Numbered from the stretch's first letter, positions 17,732 to 26,926 are shown. The stretch: 59,743 nucleotides of DNA from CAYUET01 sp964443875 (GCA_964443875.1 CAYUET010000015.1:1-59743); one strand, 5' to 3'. Notes: generated by a model from the sequence alone, not told the origin. Made by a program: numbers and translations.

Positions 17732-20479
17732 ATGAAACCAATCAAATATTTTCCTGGGTCTCTCTGTTTCATGCTATGGATCCCTTTTGTTTTCGCTGAA
17801 GAAAAAAATTTATCCGTCCTTTCTCCGGAAAAAGTATTTTTATATAATTACGGAGGAGCGATTCTCGCAGTTTTAGCAACAGGTCTGATCATTTTCTTAA
17901 GAAAAAAAATCAATGCCCAGCGTGAGAATATGGACCAGTATAAAGCCCAGATGCTTATGGCTTTTGAAGGGGCGGATCTTGGGGGATGGGAACTCAATTT
18001 AAAAACAGGTATTCTGCATCCCAGTGATCAGCTGCTGGATATGTTCGGCTACAAGGGAAAAATTTCCAATCCGCATTACAGCGTATGGGAAGCCCTGATA
18101 CATCCTGAAGATAAAAGGAAAGTTCTTGAAAATTTCAATAATCATCTTTCAGGAAAAACCCCGATTTATGAGATAGAGTACCGTTTTAAGAAAGACAGCG
18201 GGGAATGGATGTGGATTTTGTGCCGGGGAAAAGTCGTGGAAAGGCGGAGTGACGGCACTCCTTCGCGCATGCTGGGAACCTGTCTGGATACCACAGCCCG
18301 CAAGCAGACAGAGGAGAATCTTCAGAAAGCTCATCACGAATTATCTCTTAAAGTGATTGAAAGAACCTCCCAGCTCGAAATGACCAATGAGGTTTTAAGA
18401 ATCAATGAACAGAATTATAAAGCCATTCTGGAAAATACCTCGGACATTATCTACCGCTGTACAGGGGAAGGAAAAATCATCTACATCAGTTCTCATGTTC
18501 AGTCCTGGGGGTATTCTCTGCCGCAGCTGATCAATCATTACCTGTGGGAATGGGCTGTTCCTGAGGATGCGGGGATGATCAAATCCTTTTTTAAAAAAGA
18601 ATCCTTAATAGATTTCAAATCCAGTGTTTACAGAATACGGACAGCAGACGGAAGTTTTATGCATCTGGAGGACAGGCGGCAGGCTATTAAAATGGAGTCG
18701 GTTATTGTCGGCTATGTCGGTATTTTGAGGGATATTACAGGAAGAATGATTCGTGAGAATGAGCAGAACGAGCGGCTCATCCGGACTCAGAAACAGCAGG
18801 AGGTCTGTTTCCGTTTGTCCAATAATGAAGACATTGCCCATGGAAATCTTGAAGAGGCCATACAGACGATCAGTGAGGAGTCTGCCCTTTGTCTGGAGGC
18901 CTCCAGGGTGAGTATCTGGATGATCGGCGGAATCAATATGAAATGCATGGATCTGTTTTCCCTTAAAGAGAAAAGCCATGAGAAAGGACATGTCCTCAGG
19001 GTCGAGCAGTTTCCGGGATTTTTTTCCGCCCTTCAGAACGACTGGCTGATTAATGCTCCCCAGGCGGAGATCGATCACAGGACCCGGGATTTTTTTGTTC
19101 CTTACCTCAAGCCTCTGGGAATAAAATCCATCCTGGATGTAGGGATTAAAATGAAGAATTCCCTGATGGGGGCTATCTGCCATGAACAGATCGGGGAACA
19201 GCGGCTTTGGAAGGATGATGAAGTGGCTTTTGCAAGTGCCATGGCCGGTTATGTGATTCAGGCCTTCATCAATCATGAACGTAATCTTTCAGAAACGGCT
19301 TTAAGACAGGCCAAGGAACAGGCGGAATCGGCAAACCGGGCCAAAACCCAGTTTCTGGCGAACATGTCCCATGAAATCCGCACCCCACTTAACAGTTCCA
19401 TCGGTTTTTCAAAACTTCTTCAGGATACCCCCTTAAACAGTCAGCAAATGGAGTATGTCTCCCTTATTCTTGACAGCGGAGAGCTTTTACTTCGTCTGAT
19501 CAACAATATTCTGGATGTTTCCAAAATAGAGGCTTCGGAAATTATTTTGGAACAGGTTCCCTTTAATTTTAAAAAATACATGCTGGCTCTGATTCGGATG
19601 GTTCAGCACCGGTTATCCGGAAAGCCTGTTAAAGTAATCTTTAATTATGATCAAGATGTTCCGGATTTCTTTATAGGAGATCCTTTACGGATTCAGCAGA
19701 TTCTTTTGAATCTTTTGACCAATGCCGTAAAATTTACAGAGAGAGGACAGATTGAACTTTTAATTCAAAAAGGCCCTGAAACCCTGAATGCGGATCTTTT
19801 TCCTCTGCGTATAGAGGTTCGTGATACGGGCATCGGGATTCCCGTCGAGGTGCAGGCCGAGTTGTTCAAACCGTTCAGCCAGGCGGACACTTCCACTACC
19901 CGGAAGTACGGAGGGACAGGACTGGGGCTTTTTATTGTTAAAAATCTGGTGGAACTTATGGAGGGTCAGATTACCCTGTCCTCCGGCCTGAATCAGGGCA
20001 CAACCTTTCAGCTTCGGCTTTTTTTGAAATCCGTTAGTCCAGAGACAGGTGAAAAAGAAGATACCATAAACCCCCCTCTTCCTGCTCCGGATATTTTAAA
20101 AGGAGCAAGGATTCTGGTGGTCGAGGATAATACGCTTAATATGAAACTCGCTAAAGCCCTTCTCTCTACCATCGGCTGTATTCCGGATTCTGCTTTTTCA
20201 GGAAAGGAGGCTCTTGAAAAAACAGCGGTTAATTCCTATGACACCGTGCTGATGGATATCCAGATGCCTGAAATGGACGGTTGTGAAACGACCGTTCTTC
20301 TGAGACGGGAAAGGAATTTTAAAATTCCGATTATCGCCTTTACAGCGGCAGCCATGAAAAATGATCAGGAAAAGGCGCTTGAGTCGGGCATGAATGACTA
20401 TATCTGCAAGCCTATCAACGTGGAAGAGCTGAAGGAGAAATTATTATATTGGGTCGCCCAGTCTAAAGGGATCATTTAA
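17732..20479 (+). CDS. Hybrid sensor histidine kinase (PAS-PAS-GAF-HisKA-HATPase-REC)
   Basis: A 915-residue membrane sensor. A signal-like N-terminus is followed by a periplasmic stub and one transmembrane helix (about 40-58, ILAVLATGLIIFL). Two PAS/PAC units follow (EGADLGGWELNLKTG; ILENTSDIIYRCTGEG), then a GAF-like domain (about 365-520), a HisKA dimerisation domain with the phospho-acceptor His547 in NMSHEIRTPLN, an HATPase with NAVKFT, DTGIGIP and GGTGLGL boxes, and a receiver domain with phospho-acceptor Asp842 (MDIQMPEMDG) and the Lys switch (CKPIN). The ATG at 17732 is chosen over a TTG at 17699 because AGGAA precedes it and a signal peptide then begins immediately. Output must pass to an Hpt protein or response regulator elsewhere; none is adjacent. 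Confidence 0.93.
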   Translation: MKPIKYFPGSLCFMLWIPFVFAEEKNLSVLSPEKVFLYNYGGAILAVLATGLIIFLRKKINAQRENMDQYKAQMLMAFEGADLGGWELNLKTGILHPSDQLLDMFGYKGKISNPHYSVWEALIHPEDKRKVLENFNNHLSGKTPIYEIEYRFKKDSGEWMWILCRGKVVERRSDGTPSRMLGTCLDTTARKQTEENLQKAHHELSLKVIERTSQLEMTNEVLRINEQNYKAILENTSDIIYRCTGEGKIIYISSHVQSWGYSLPQLINHYLWEWAVPEDAGMIKSFFKKESLIDFKSSVYRIRTADGSFMHLEDRRQAIKMESVIVGYVGILRDITGRMIRENEQNERLIRTQKQQEVCFRLSNNEDIAHGNLEEAIQTISEESALCLEASRVSIWMIGGINMKCMDLFSLKEKSHEKGHVLRVEQFPGFFSALQNDWLINAPQAEIDHRTRDFFVPYLKPLGIKSILDVGIKMKNSLMGAICHEQIGEQRLWKDDEVAFASAMAGYVIQAFINHERNLSETALRQAKEQAESANRAKTQFLANMSHEIRTPLNSSIGFSKLLQDTPLNSQQMEYVSLILDSGELLLRLINNILDVSKIEASEIILEQVPFNFKKYMLALIRMVQHRLSGKPVKVIFNYDQDVPDFFIGDPLRIQQILLNLLTNAVKFTERGQIELLIQKGPETLNADLFPLRIEVRDTGIGIPVEVQAELFKPFSQADTSTTRKYGGTGLGLFIVKNLVELMEGQITLSSGLNQGTTFQLRLFLKSVSPETGEKEDTINPPLPAPDILKGARILVVEDNTLNMKLAKALLSTIGCIPDSAFSGKEALEKTAVNSYDTVLMDIQMPEMDGCETTVLLRRERNFKIPIIAFTAAAMKNDQEKALESGMNDYICKPINVEELKEKLLYWVAQSKGII

Positions 20480-20619
20480 GTGAGGTAAGGTTTTCCTGGT
20501 ATTTAAGGCCTGAAATAAGGACAAATTGTTTCAAAAAACTTGAACAAAGTTCTGCTTTACGTTAGCCTGATTTTTATTGAACAAAATGGAATGAAACCCT
20601 TAGTCCACTGGAGGAATCA

Positions 20620-20730
20620 ATGGGACAACAGACAAATAAGACCGAAAAGAAAAAACGCAAGGACAAACAGGTTAAGAGAAAAAAAATCCGCGCAAAAGAA
20701 TTGAAAAAAGCGGGTAAAAAGGTCTCTTGA
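20620..20730 (+). CDS. 36-residue Lys/Arg-rich small protein
   Basis: A short gene with a near-ideal ribosome site (GGAGG at 20610-20614, 5-6 nt before the ATG at 20620). The product is extremely basic, 17 of 36 residues being Lys or Arg (TEKKKRKDKQVKRKKIRAKE), with no hydrophobic core, so it should be disordered and bind nucleic acid or acidic partners. The next gene begins with a TTG that overlaps this stop codon (TTGA), so translation of the large GGDEF protein is probably coupled to it. It might be a leader peptide whose translation controls the downstream gene, or a small ribosomal or nucleoid protein. No family is claimed. Confidence 0.65.
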   Translation: MGQQTNKTEKKKRKDKQVKRKKIRAKELKKAGKKVS

Positions 20731-23700
20731 CAAGTAACAGGCCCTTAGAATTACAGGTTATTACCGATGATCTTACCGGCCTTTTCAACAGACGTTATCT
20801 CAATGAAAAGCTTAATGAAATCACCAGCGTCTGCCGGAAAACAAAAGATCATTTCGCCCTTGTCATGCTTGACATGGACCATTTTAAAGAAGTCAATGAC
20901 AATTACGGGCATGACGAGGGCGACAAGGCCCTCATCTGGATTTCAGAAATTTTAAGAAATTCCATCCGTTCAGAGGATATCATCATCCGCTTTGCGGGTG
21001 ATGAATTCTTTCTGATTTTACCCGGAGCAGGAATCAAGGAAGCCCATCTGGTGTCTGAAAGGATTTACCGGAACATCCGGTCCAATCCTTTCAGGGGCAG
21101 CAGGGGGCAGGTCAGTGTGGAGGTGGGTATTTCCGGAGGAATCGCCATTTTCCCGGACGATGCCGGGAGTGTGGAAGAGATCTTTAAGGCGGCGGATAAC
21201 GGCCTTTATCTGGCCAAGGAGGAAGGCAGAGGGAAAATCTGTCTCTCTTCGGATGCCAAATCAAAAAAACAGCATAAGATCGACCGGCAGATTCTTCTCA
21301 ACCCCCCCTTTACAGGACGCAAAGCAGAACACAAACAGTTAAACGAGATCTGGAATTCCGTCTGTGAGACCCGTAAAAGCCGTATTGTGCTGATTTCTGG
21401 CGATACGGGCATCGGCAAAACCCGCCTTTTATCCGAGTTTCTGGCATCCTCCGGTCAGAAGGAGAGTGTTCTGTTTCAGGCCATCTGTCACCATTATGAT
21501 CTGGAAATTCCCTACCAGCCCCTGATGGATATGCTTGAGGAAGGGTTTAAATTTCATAGAGAATTCATGACAGAGAACCTGAAAAAAATTCCGCCGAGAG
21601 AGAAGAAGGAATTTTTGAAGCTTCTTCCCGACCTTGAAGAACAGAATGCGGAGCAGGAACCCATTGAAAATGATCCTTCCAGGCTCTATTTCGGAACCGC
21701 GGGTTTTTTCAAGTCCATGGCTTCTGAAAAACCCCTGATTCTCGCTATTGACGATCTCCAGGACATTGACCATGCCTCGCTGGACCTTTTATCCCACATC
21801 CTTCTTCAGACCGTGGATTATCCGGTTTTAACTCTCCTGGTGATCCAGTCCTCGGTAAAAGACAAATATAAAAAACCGGAAATCGCAACCCTGTTCAGAA
21901 AACTCGGGCGGGAATCCAATGTGGCGGAAATTCCTGTATCCCCCCTTCAGCCGAATGATTTCAGGGATATGATCCGGAAAATTTTTAATCCTGAAAAAGT
22001 GGATGACCTGGTACTCATTGAAAATAAACTGTGTGCGGAATCCGAAGGCAATCCTCTTTTTTTCAGGGAACTGCTTTTGAAAGTTGTTGATGAAAAAATG
22101 CTGACCCCGGGGCCTAAAGGCTGGATTATTGATGAAAATAAAACGCTGACCACACCGGACCGGGTAAAAGATCTGGTTTCTGAACATATCAGCGCCCTGA
22201 ATGAAGATCAGAGAGCGCTTCTTCAGAAAGCCTCTGTCTGCGGAAAAGGACGTGAATTTTTCTTTGATGTCTTTAAAGGGGTTTCGGAAACCAATGAGGG
22301 ACACCTGCTGGATCTTCTGGATTTTGCCCTTTCTCAGGGTCTTTTGGAGGAGGTTCCCAATGCCCGGATTGAAACCTATCGCTTTGCCAGTATCCAGATT
22401 CAGAAGGGGCTTTATGAGCAGATGAGTCAGCTGAGGAAGAGAAAGATCCATCAGAAGGTGCTTGAAATTCTGGAAGAGAATTTTCAGGATAAAAAAGGAG
22501 ACTATGTGGAGGATCTCTTTTTTCACGGACTCAGTGCCCGGAATTTCCCCAAGGCATTTCTTTACGGGATTCAATGCGCTTCAAAAGCGGTTTCGAGTCA
22601 CGGCTTTCAGGAAGCCCCCCGCTATTTTGAGGAAGCCTTCAGGGCTTTTGCCGAGCTGGAAGCGGATAAAAAGGAGTTTTACTTCAATCCCTATGTCGAA
22701 AGTTCCTTAACCTATGGAGAAATCCTGATTTACCTGGGCCGCTATGAGGAAGCCTTTAAAATATTTTCCGGCCTGCCTGAAAGCGCAAGGCAGAAAAACT
22801 GGCTGGGATTTATCCAGTTTAAAAAGGGAAATTTCCGGGAAGCCCTGAACCTCTATGAAAAAGGGTTTCAACTCACCCACGATCTCATGCTGAAAAGCCT
22901 GATTAAATCCAGGATGTGTGAAGTGCTGTTTCTGCAGGGAGAGTTTCAGAATGCCCTGGAGTGGGCTCAGGAAGCACATGGACTTGCAAAGGAAGCCCAG
23001 AGTCTGTCCATGGAAGCCTTGGCCCTGAAAAATCTGGGGAATTATCATTATTATCAGGGGCATACGGCGGAAGCCCTTTCTTTTTATAAACGCAGTCTCC
23101 TCTGTTTTAAATCCATAGGCGATTTCAGAGGTATGGCCACTACCCTCAGCAATATCGGGCTTTGCCATTACTGGGATAAAAATTATAAGGTGGCCCTGAA
23201 GATTTTCATGAAGGCCAGGAAGATCTGCGATGAAATCGGTTTTCAGCCCCTTCATATTCAGATTTTAAACAACATCGGCAGCCTTTATTTTAATGACCGT
23301 CAGTTTCGCCTGGCCGAGGAATACTTTTCAAAATGTCTGGTTGCGGCAGAAGATAAAGGGGATGTTTCTGTCCAGACGGCTGCCTATCTGAACCTGGGGT
23401 CCATTTTTGAAAACTCGGATAGAGGCAAATGTGAGGAGTATTTTTTAAAGGGGTATGAGCTGAGCAAGAATACCGGGGAAAGAAATCAGAGGGCTCGCTT
23501 TGAAAGACTTTTGGGAGATTTGAGCCGCACTTCGGAAGATTATGCCAAGGCAGAGGAATGGTATCTCAAGGCCATAGAAACCAGAAGAAGACTCGGAATT
23601 CCCGAAGATGAGCTGGAACCCCGTATCCAGATCCTGGAGTTGTATGAAAAGACGGGAAATAAGGAAAAAATCAGCCAGCATCTTGCGGAAACTGAAAAAA

Positions 23701-23804
23701 TTACGGCTGATTTTCAGGAGCCCTACGGGGAAAAACAGAAGCATCTGATCAAGGAAATCCGGGAACTGCGTCTGCGTCTGGCCCGGGAAAATCTGATCGG
23801 CTGA
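20727..23804 (+). CDS. GGDEF domain-AAA ATPase-TPR signalling protein
   Basis: A 1025-residue cytoplasmic fusion. Residues 1-175 form a GGDEF (diguanylate cyclase) domain, signature AGDEF at 90-94 with the upstream TGLFNRRY and LDMDHFKEVND metal/substrate residues; Ala replaces the first Gly, a change compatible with activity in some cyclases. Residues about 200-500 are an AAA_16-type STAND ATPase with Walker A GDTGIGKT (Lys232, Thr233) and Walker B LILAIDDLQ. The C-terminal half (about 590-1000) is a series of tetratricopeptide repeats (LKNLGNYHYYQGHTAEALSFYKRSL; TLSNIGLCHYWDKN). This is an MalT/SARP-like sensor layout with cyclic-di-GMP synthesis as the output. The TTG start overlaps the upstream stop codon, indicating translational coupling. 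Confidence 0.88.
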   Translation: MTSNRPLELQVITDDLTGLFNRRYLNEKLNEITSVCRKTKDHFALVMLDMDHFKEVNDNYGHDEGDKALIWISEILRNSIRSEDIIIRFAGDEFFLILPGAGIKEAHLVSERIYRNIRSNPFRGSRGQVSVEVGISGGIAIFPDDAGSVEEIFKAADNGLYLAKEEGRGKICLSSDAKSKKQHKIDRQILLNPPFTGRKAEHKQLNEIWNSVCETRKSRIVLISGDTGIGKTRLLSEFLASSGQKESVLFQAICHHYDLEIPYQPLMDMLEEGFKFHREFMTENLKKIPPREKKEFLKLLPDLEEQNAEQEPIENDPSRLYFGTAGFFKSMASEKPLILAIDDLQDIDHASLDLLSHILLQTVDYPVLTLLVIQSSVKDKYKKPEIATLFRKLGRESNVAEIPVSPLQPNDFRDMIRKIFNPEKVDDLVLIENKLCAESEGNPLFFRELLLKVVDEKMLTPGPKGWIIDENKTLTTPDRVKDLVSEHISALNEDQRALLQKASVCGKGREFFFDVFKGVSETNEGHLLDLLDFALSQGLLEEVPNARIETYRFASIQIQKGLYEQMSQLRKRKIHQKVLEILEENFQDKKGDYVEDLFFHGLSARNFPKAFLYGIQCASKAVSSHGFQEAPRYFEEAFRAFAELEADKKEFYFNPYVESSLTYGEILIYLGRYEEAFKIFSGLPESARQKNWLGFIQFKKGNFREALNLYEKGFQLTHDLMLKSLIKSRMCEVLFLQGEFQNALEWAQEAHGLAKEAQSLSMEALALKNLGNYHYYQGHTAEALSFYKRSLLCFKSIGDFRGMATTLSNIGLCHYWDKNYKVALKIFMKARKICDEIGFQPLHIQILNNIGSLYFNDRQFRLAEEYFSKCLVAAEDKGDVSVQTAAYLNLGSIFENSDRGKCEEYFLKGYELSKNTGERNQRARFERLLGDLSRTSEDYAKAEEWYLKAIETRRRLGIPEDELEPRIQILELYEKTGNKEKISQHLAETEKITADFQEPYGEKQKHLIKEIRELRLRLARENLIG

Positions 23805-23820
23805 ATCCTCATCCTAGGGG

Positions 23821-23848
23821 TTGACAAACTTCCTTCCTTTGGTACATT
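23821..23848 (+). promoter_or_regulatory. Promoter of lepA-lepB
   Basis: A perfect TTGACA (23821-23826), a 16-nt spacer and TACATT (23843-23848), placed between the preceding stop (23804) and the AAAGGA ribosome site of lepA. Confidence 0.55.
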
Positions 23849-23874
23849 TCGCATTCTTGAAAGGACATGAGATA

Positions 23875-25677
23875 ATGGACAGGCATTTAATCAGAAATTT
23901 TTCGATCATAGCCCATATTGACCACGGGAAATCCACCCTGGCCGATCGTTTTTTACAGCATTGCAAGGCGATTGCGGATTTCCAGATGAAGGAACAGTTC
24001 CTGGATGACATGGATCTGGAACGTGAACGCGGAATCACCATCAAGGCCCATGCCGTTGCCCTTGACTATTCAGCCAAGGACGGAAACGTCTACCGGCTCA
24101 ACCTGATCGACACCCCGGGGCACGTTGATTTTTCCTATGAAGTCAACCGCTCTCTTGCTGCCTGTGAAGGGGTGCTGCTCCTGGTGGATGCGTCTCAGGG
24201 CATTCAGGCCCAGACCCTGGCCAATACCCACCTGGCTAAAAAAGAAAATCTGGAAATCATCGGCGTGCTGAACAAAATCGACCTTAAAAATTCTGATCCT
24301 GAAGCCTGCATCAAGCAGATGATCGATGTGATCGGAATTCCTGAAGAACGGATATTCAAAGCCTCCGGGAAAACCGGAATGGGTGTGGAGGACATTCTTG
24401 AAGCCGTGATCCGTTATATTCCACCCCCTCCGGAAGTGAGTGATGAACCAGGCAGGACCAAGGCTCTGATCTTTGACTCGGAATTTGACAATTTCAGGGG
24501 AGTCATTGCGTATGTCCGCATTTTTTCCGGACGTATCCGGATGGGAGACCGCATTCAGCTTCTGCATGCGGGAAAGAGCTATGAAATTCAGGAACTCGGC
24601 ATTTTTACACCCTTCCCCAAGAAGGTGGATGCGCTTGAAAACGGAATGGTGGGCTATCTGATGGCCAACATCCGCAATCCCGAGGAAGTCAAAGTGGGAG
24701 ACACGGTCACTCTGGATAACAATAAGGCGAAAATTCCGCTTAAAGGTTTCAGTGAAGCCAAGCCCATGGTGTTCAGCGGTATTTATTCCATTGAGGCCAG
24801 CGATTATGAAAAGCTGAGGGATGCCCTTGAAAAACTTCAGCTCAACGATTCCGCCTTCACCTTTGAACCGGAAGTTTCCGTTGCTTTGGGTTTTGGTTTC
24901 AGGGCGGGCTTTCTGGGACTTCTTCACATGGAAATCATCCAGGAACGCATTGACCGTGAATACGGCATTGATATTATTATGACTACGCCAAGCGTGATTT
25001 ATAAGGTGATGAACAGCAAAGGAGAAATTTCGGATGTGGATAATCCCACCCGGTTTCCGGATGTCGGGACGATTGAAGGAATAGATGAGCCTTTTGTCAA
25101 GGCGCACATCATTACCCCTGCAAGCTATATGGGAGGAGTGATGCGGCTTTGTTCAGATAAACGGGGAGACATGAAGTCTACGGAATCGCTGATGATGGAT
25201 CAGGTGATGCTGACCTTCATGCTTCCGCTTGCGGAAATTCTTACGGATTTTTATGATAAACTGAAGTCGATTACACAGGGCTATGCTTCCATGGAATATG
25301 AGATGGCAGGATATTTTGCGGCCGATGTGGTCAAAATGGAAATCCTTTTAAACGGGGAGGTGGTGGACGCCTTTTCCACGATTGTTCACCGCAGCAAGGC
25401 CCAGTATGTAGGGAAGAATCTGATCAGCAAGCTTAAGGAAGTCATTCCCAGGCATATGTTTTCTATTCCCATTCAGGCCATCATCGGGGCCAAGGTCATT
25501 GCCCGGGAAACAATATCTGCCATGCGTAAAAACGTGCTTGCCAAATGCTACGGAGGCGATATCACGCGAAAGCGCAAGCTTCTCGAAAAGCAGAAGGAAG
25601 GTAAAAAACGCATGAAACAAATCGGAAATGTGAACGTGCCCAAGGATGCCTTCCTTGAAGTACTGAAAAATGGCTAA
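23875..25677 (+). CDS. lepA: Elongation factor 4 (LepA) GTPase
   Basis: Ribosomal back-translocase/biogenesis GTPase, 600 residues, the usual family length. It opens with MDRHLIRNFSIIAHIDHGKSTLADRF (P-loop AHIDHGKS), switch II DTPGHVDF, NKIDL for guanine recognition, then the EF-G-like domains II, III and V and the LepA-specific C-terminal domain (CYGGDITRKRKLLEKQKEGKKRMK). The ATG at 23875 is chosen because AAAGGA lies upstream and the product then begins with the family consensus; a TTG at 23821 would coincide with the -35 box. lepB overlaps its 3' end by 8 nt, the widespread lepA-lepB order, so the two are co-transcribed. Confidence 0.97.
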   Translation: MDRHLIRNFSIIAHIDHGKSTLADRFLQHCKAIADFQMKEQFLDDMDLERERGITIKAHAVALDYSAKDGNVYRLNLIDTPGHVDFSYEVNRSLAACEGVLLLVDASQGIQAQTLANTHLAKKENLEIIGVLNKIDLKNSDPEACIKQMIDVIGIPEERIFKASGKTGMGVEDILEAVIRYIPPPPEVSDEPGRTKALIFDSEFDNFRGVIAYVRIFSGRIRMGDRIQLLHAGKSYEIQELGIFTPFPKKVDALENGMVGYLMANIRNPEEVKVGDTVTLDNNKAKIPLKGFSEAKPMVFSGIYSIEASDYEKLRDALEKLQLNDSAFTFEPEVSVALGFGFRAGFLGLLHMEIIQERIDREYGIDIIMTTPSVIYKVMNSKGEISDVDNPTRFPDVGTIEGIDEPFVKAHIITPASYMGGVMRLCSDKRGDMKSTESLMMDQVMLTFMLPLAEILTDFYDKLKSITQGYASMEYEMAGYFAADVVKMEILLNGEVVDAFSTIVHRSKAQYVGKNLISKLKEVIPRHMFSIPIQAIIGAKVIARETISAMRKNVLAKCYGGDITRKRKLLEKQKEGKKRMKQIGNVNVPKDAFLEVLKNG

Positions 25678-26305
25678 GCTTCACAATCGTAAAACCAGTT
25701 CTCTTCTTAAGATTCAATGGGAAGCCATGGGCTGGGCCATTTTTGCCGTAGTGCTGATCCGCCTGTTCTGCATCGCCCCTCTGGAGGTTTCGGGGCCATC
25801 CATGCTGCCTTTGCTGAATGGAAACAAAGTTTTATCTGACCGGGTGCTTTACAACCGTCTGGTTTACCATTTTATTTCCCCTAAAAGAGGGGATGTCGTT
25901 GTTTATGAAGAGCCTGACCCCCTGGATTCCTATAAAAAAATCAAGTCTGTCCGGAGAATCGCCGCTCTACCCGGAGAAACGGTTTATATTAAAAATGAGA
26001 GACTTTTTATCAATGGCAGGACTTTGGAAGATCCCTTTTTTAAAAATCAGCGTTATATTTTCAGGGCGGAGTCCGGAATGGATTATGGCGGGCAGAGCCG
26101 GGCGGAAAAAGTTCCAGAAGGATCCTATTATCTTCTCGGCGATAACACGGAGGAATCCAGAGACAGCCGTCAGAAAGGGTATGTGTCCGGGGAAAAACTG
26201 GAGGGCAGGGTATTTTTCAGGTACTGGCCCTTTTCGCGCTGGGGCCGGATTCATTCTTCAAGAGATTCTGTTATAAAGGAAAAAGGCGTAACCCCCTCAA
26301 AGTGA
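25670..26305 (+). CDS. lepB: Signal peptidase I, catalytic lysine apparently replaced
   Basis: Inner-membrane leader peptidase of 211 residues with one N-terminal membrane helix (about 18-36). The serine box SGPSMLP places the nucleophile at Ser44. Further family boxes are present: RGDVVVYEEP, the RRIAALPGE box, and GDNTEESRDSR. In the third box, the family consensus is K-R-x-x-G-L-P-G-D, where the first Lys is the general base; here Arg95 stands in that position (SVRRIAALPGE), confirmed in the codons GTC CGG AGA ATC. Lys92 is three residues away. Either the enzyme uses a different base, or it is a paralogue with altered activity. Start overlaps lepA by 8 nt. Confidence 0.88.
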   Translation: MAKLHNRKTSSLLKIQWEAMGWAIFAVVLIRLFCIAPLEVSGPSMLPLLNGNKVLSDRVLYNRLVYHFISPKRGDVVVYEEPDPLDSYKKIKSVRRIAALPGETVYIKNERLFINGRTLEDPFFKNQRYIFRAESGMDYGGQSRAEKVPEGSYYLLGDNTEESRDSRQKGYVSGEKLEGRVFFRYWPFSRWGRIHSSRDSVIKEKGVTPSK

Positions 26306-26315
26306 GCTTACGCCT
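26284..26315 (+). terminator. Possible weak terminator hairpin at the lepB 3' end
   Basis: Arms AGGCGTAA (26284-26291) and TTACGCCT (26308-26315) with a 16-nt loop that contains the lepB stop codon. No T tract follows, so termination is uncertain. Confidence 0.3.
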
Positions 26316-26341
26316 GAATTAAGAAATAAGGCTGTTTTTAA

Positions 26342-26842
26342 TTATTTGTGGTTCATCGCCGAAGGGGACATACACCACATCTCTTTTTTATTTTTCATGC
26401 TTTTTTTATGCAGATCCTTAAGGGTCTTTTTTTGTGCATCCGTTAAAATATTTTTAAGGGAGGCAAAGGATTCAACAAGAGTCATCATTTTTTGTTTTTT
26501 CAGATCCATTTTCTGATCAATGAGTTTTCCAACATCCTTAGTATTGATTTTATCTTCCATAAGTTTGGAATGAATATCCAGGCCGATAATATCTAATTCA
26601 GCCTCTTTTTTGATCAGTTCTTTTTTAGTTTCAATTTTCAGTTTTTTAATGCTTTGGATTTGATCCTCGGTCAGGGCAAGTTCATCGGAATTTTCCAGGA
26701 TAAACATGGTTTTCATAAAATATTTATCCGAGAGATTTTCTTTACCCATTCTGCATTTGCCCGGATGCCCGGCAAAGGCAAAAGAAACAGAAAGAAAGAC
26801 TGCTGCAATCAGGAATACGGATTGAACAAAACTTTTTTTCAT
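26342..26842 (-). CDS. Spy/CpxP/ZraP-like periplasmic protein
   Basis: A 166-residue exported helical protein. Signal peptide with cleavage near FAFA-GHP (about residue 24). The mature part follows the LTxxQ-type pattern of the Spy/CpxP family: LALTEDQIQSIKKLKIETKKEL in the first half and ILTDAQKKTLKDL in the second, with long charged amphipathic helices between. The family includes periplasmic chaperones and metal-stress proteins; Met/Cys/His residues at both ends (HPGKCRMGKE; MWCMSP, MNHK) could bind metal (inference). A G-rich ribosome site precedes the ATG. The promoter upstream carries a near-perfect 19-nt inverted repeat over its -35 box, suggesting repressor control. The gene is transcribed away from the PLD-like gene. 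Confidence 0.75.
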   Translation of the reverse strand: MKKSFVQSVFLIAAVFLSVSFAFAGHPGKCRMGKENLSDKYFMKTMFILENSDELALTEDQIQSIKKLKIETKKELIKKEAELDIIGLDIHSKLMEDKINTKDVGKLIDQKMDLKKQKMMTLVESFASLKNILTDAQKKTLKDLHKKSMKNKKEMWCMSPSAMNHK

Positions 26843-26890
26843 ACGACCCCCCTTTTTTACAAAATTGGACGTTATAGGTACTTCACATTA

Positions 26891-26926
26891 ATTAAACCTA
26901 TTAAAGGATAAGGTTGTCAACCTTAT
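26891..26926 (-). promoter_or_regulatory. Spy-like gene promoter with an operator-like palindrome
   Basis: Minus strand: TTGACA (26920-26915), an 18-nt spacer and TTTAAT (26896-26891). The -35 box lies in the middle of ATAAGGTTGTCAACCTTAT (26908-26926), two perfect 9-bp arms around one central base. Symmetry and position suggest a repressor or activator dimer site; the regulator is unknown. Confidence 0.6.

Noticed and set aside
24070..25107. A 345-codon reverse-strand frame within lepA
   Set aside because: lepA is certain on the plus strand; the reverse frame is a codon-bias shadow.
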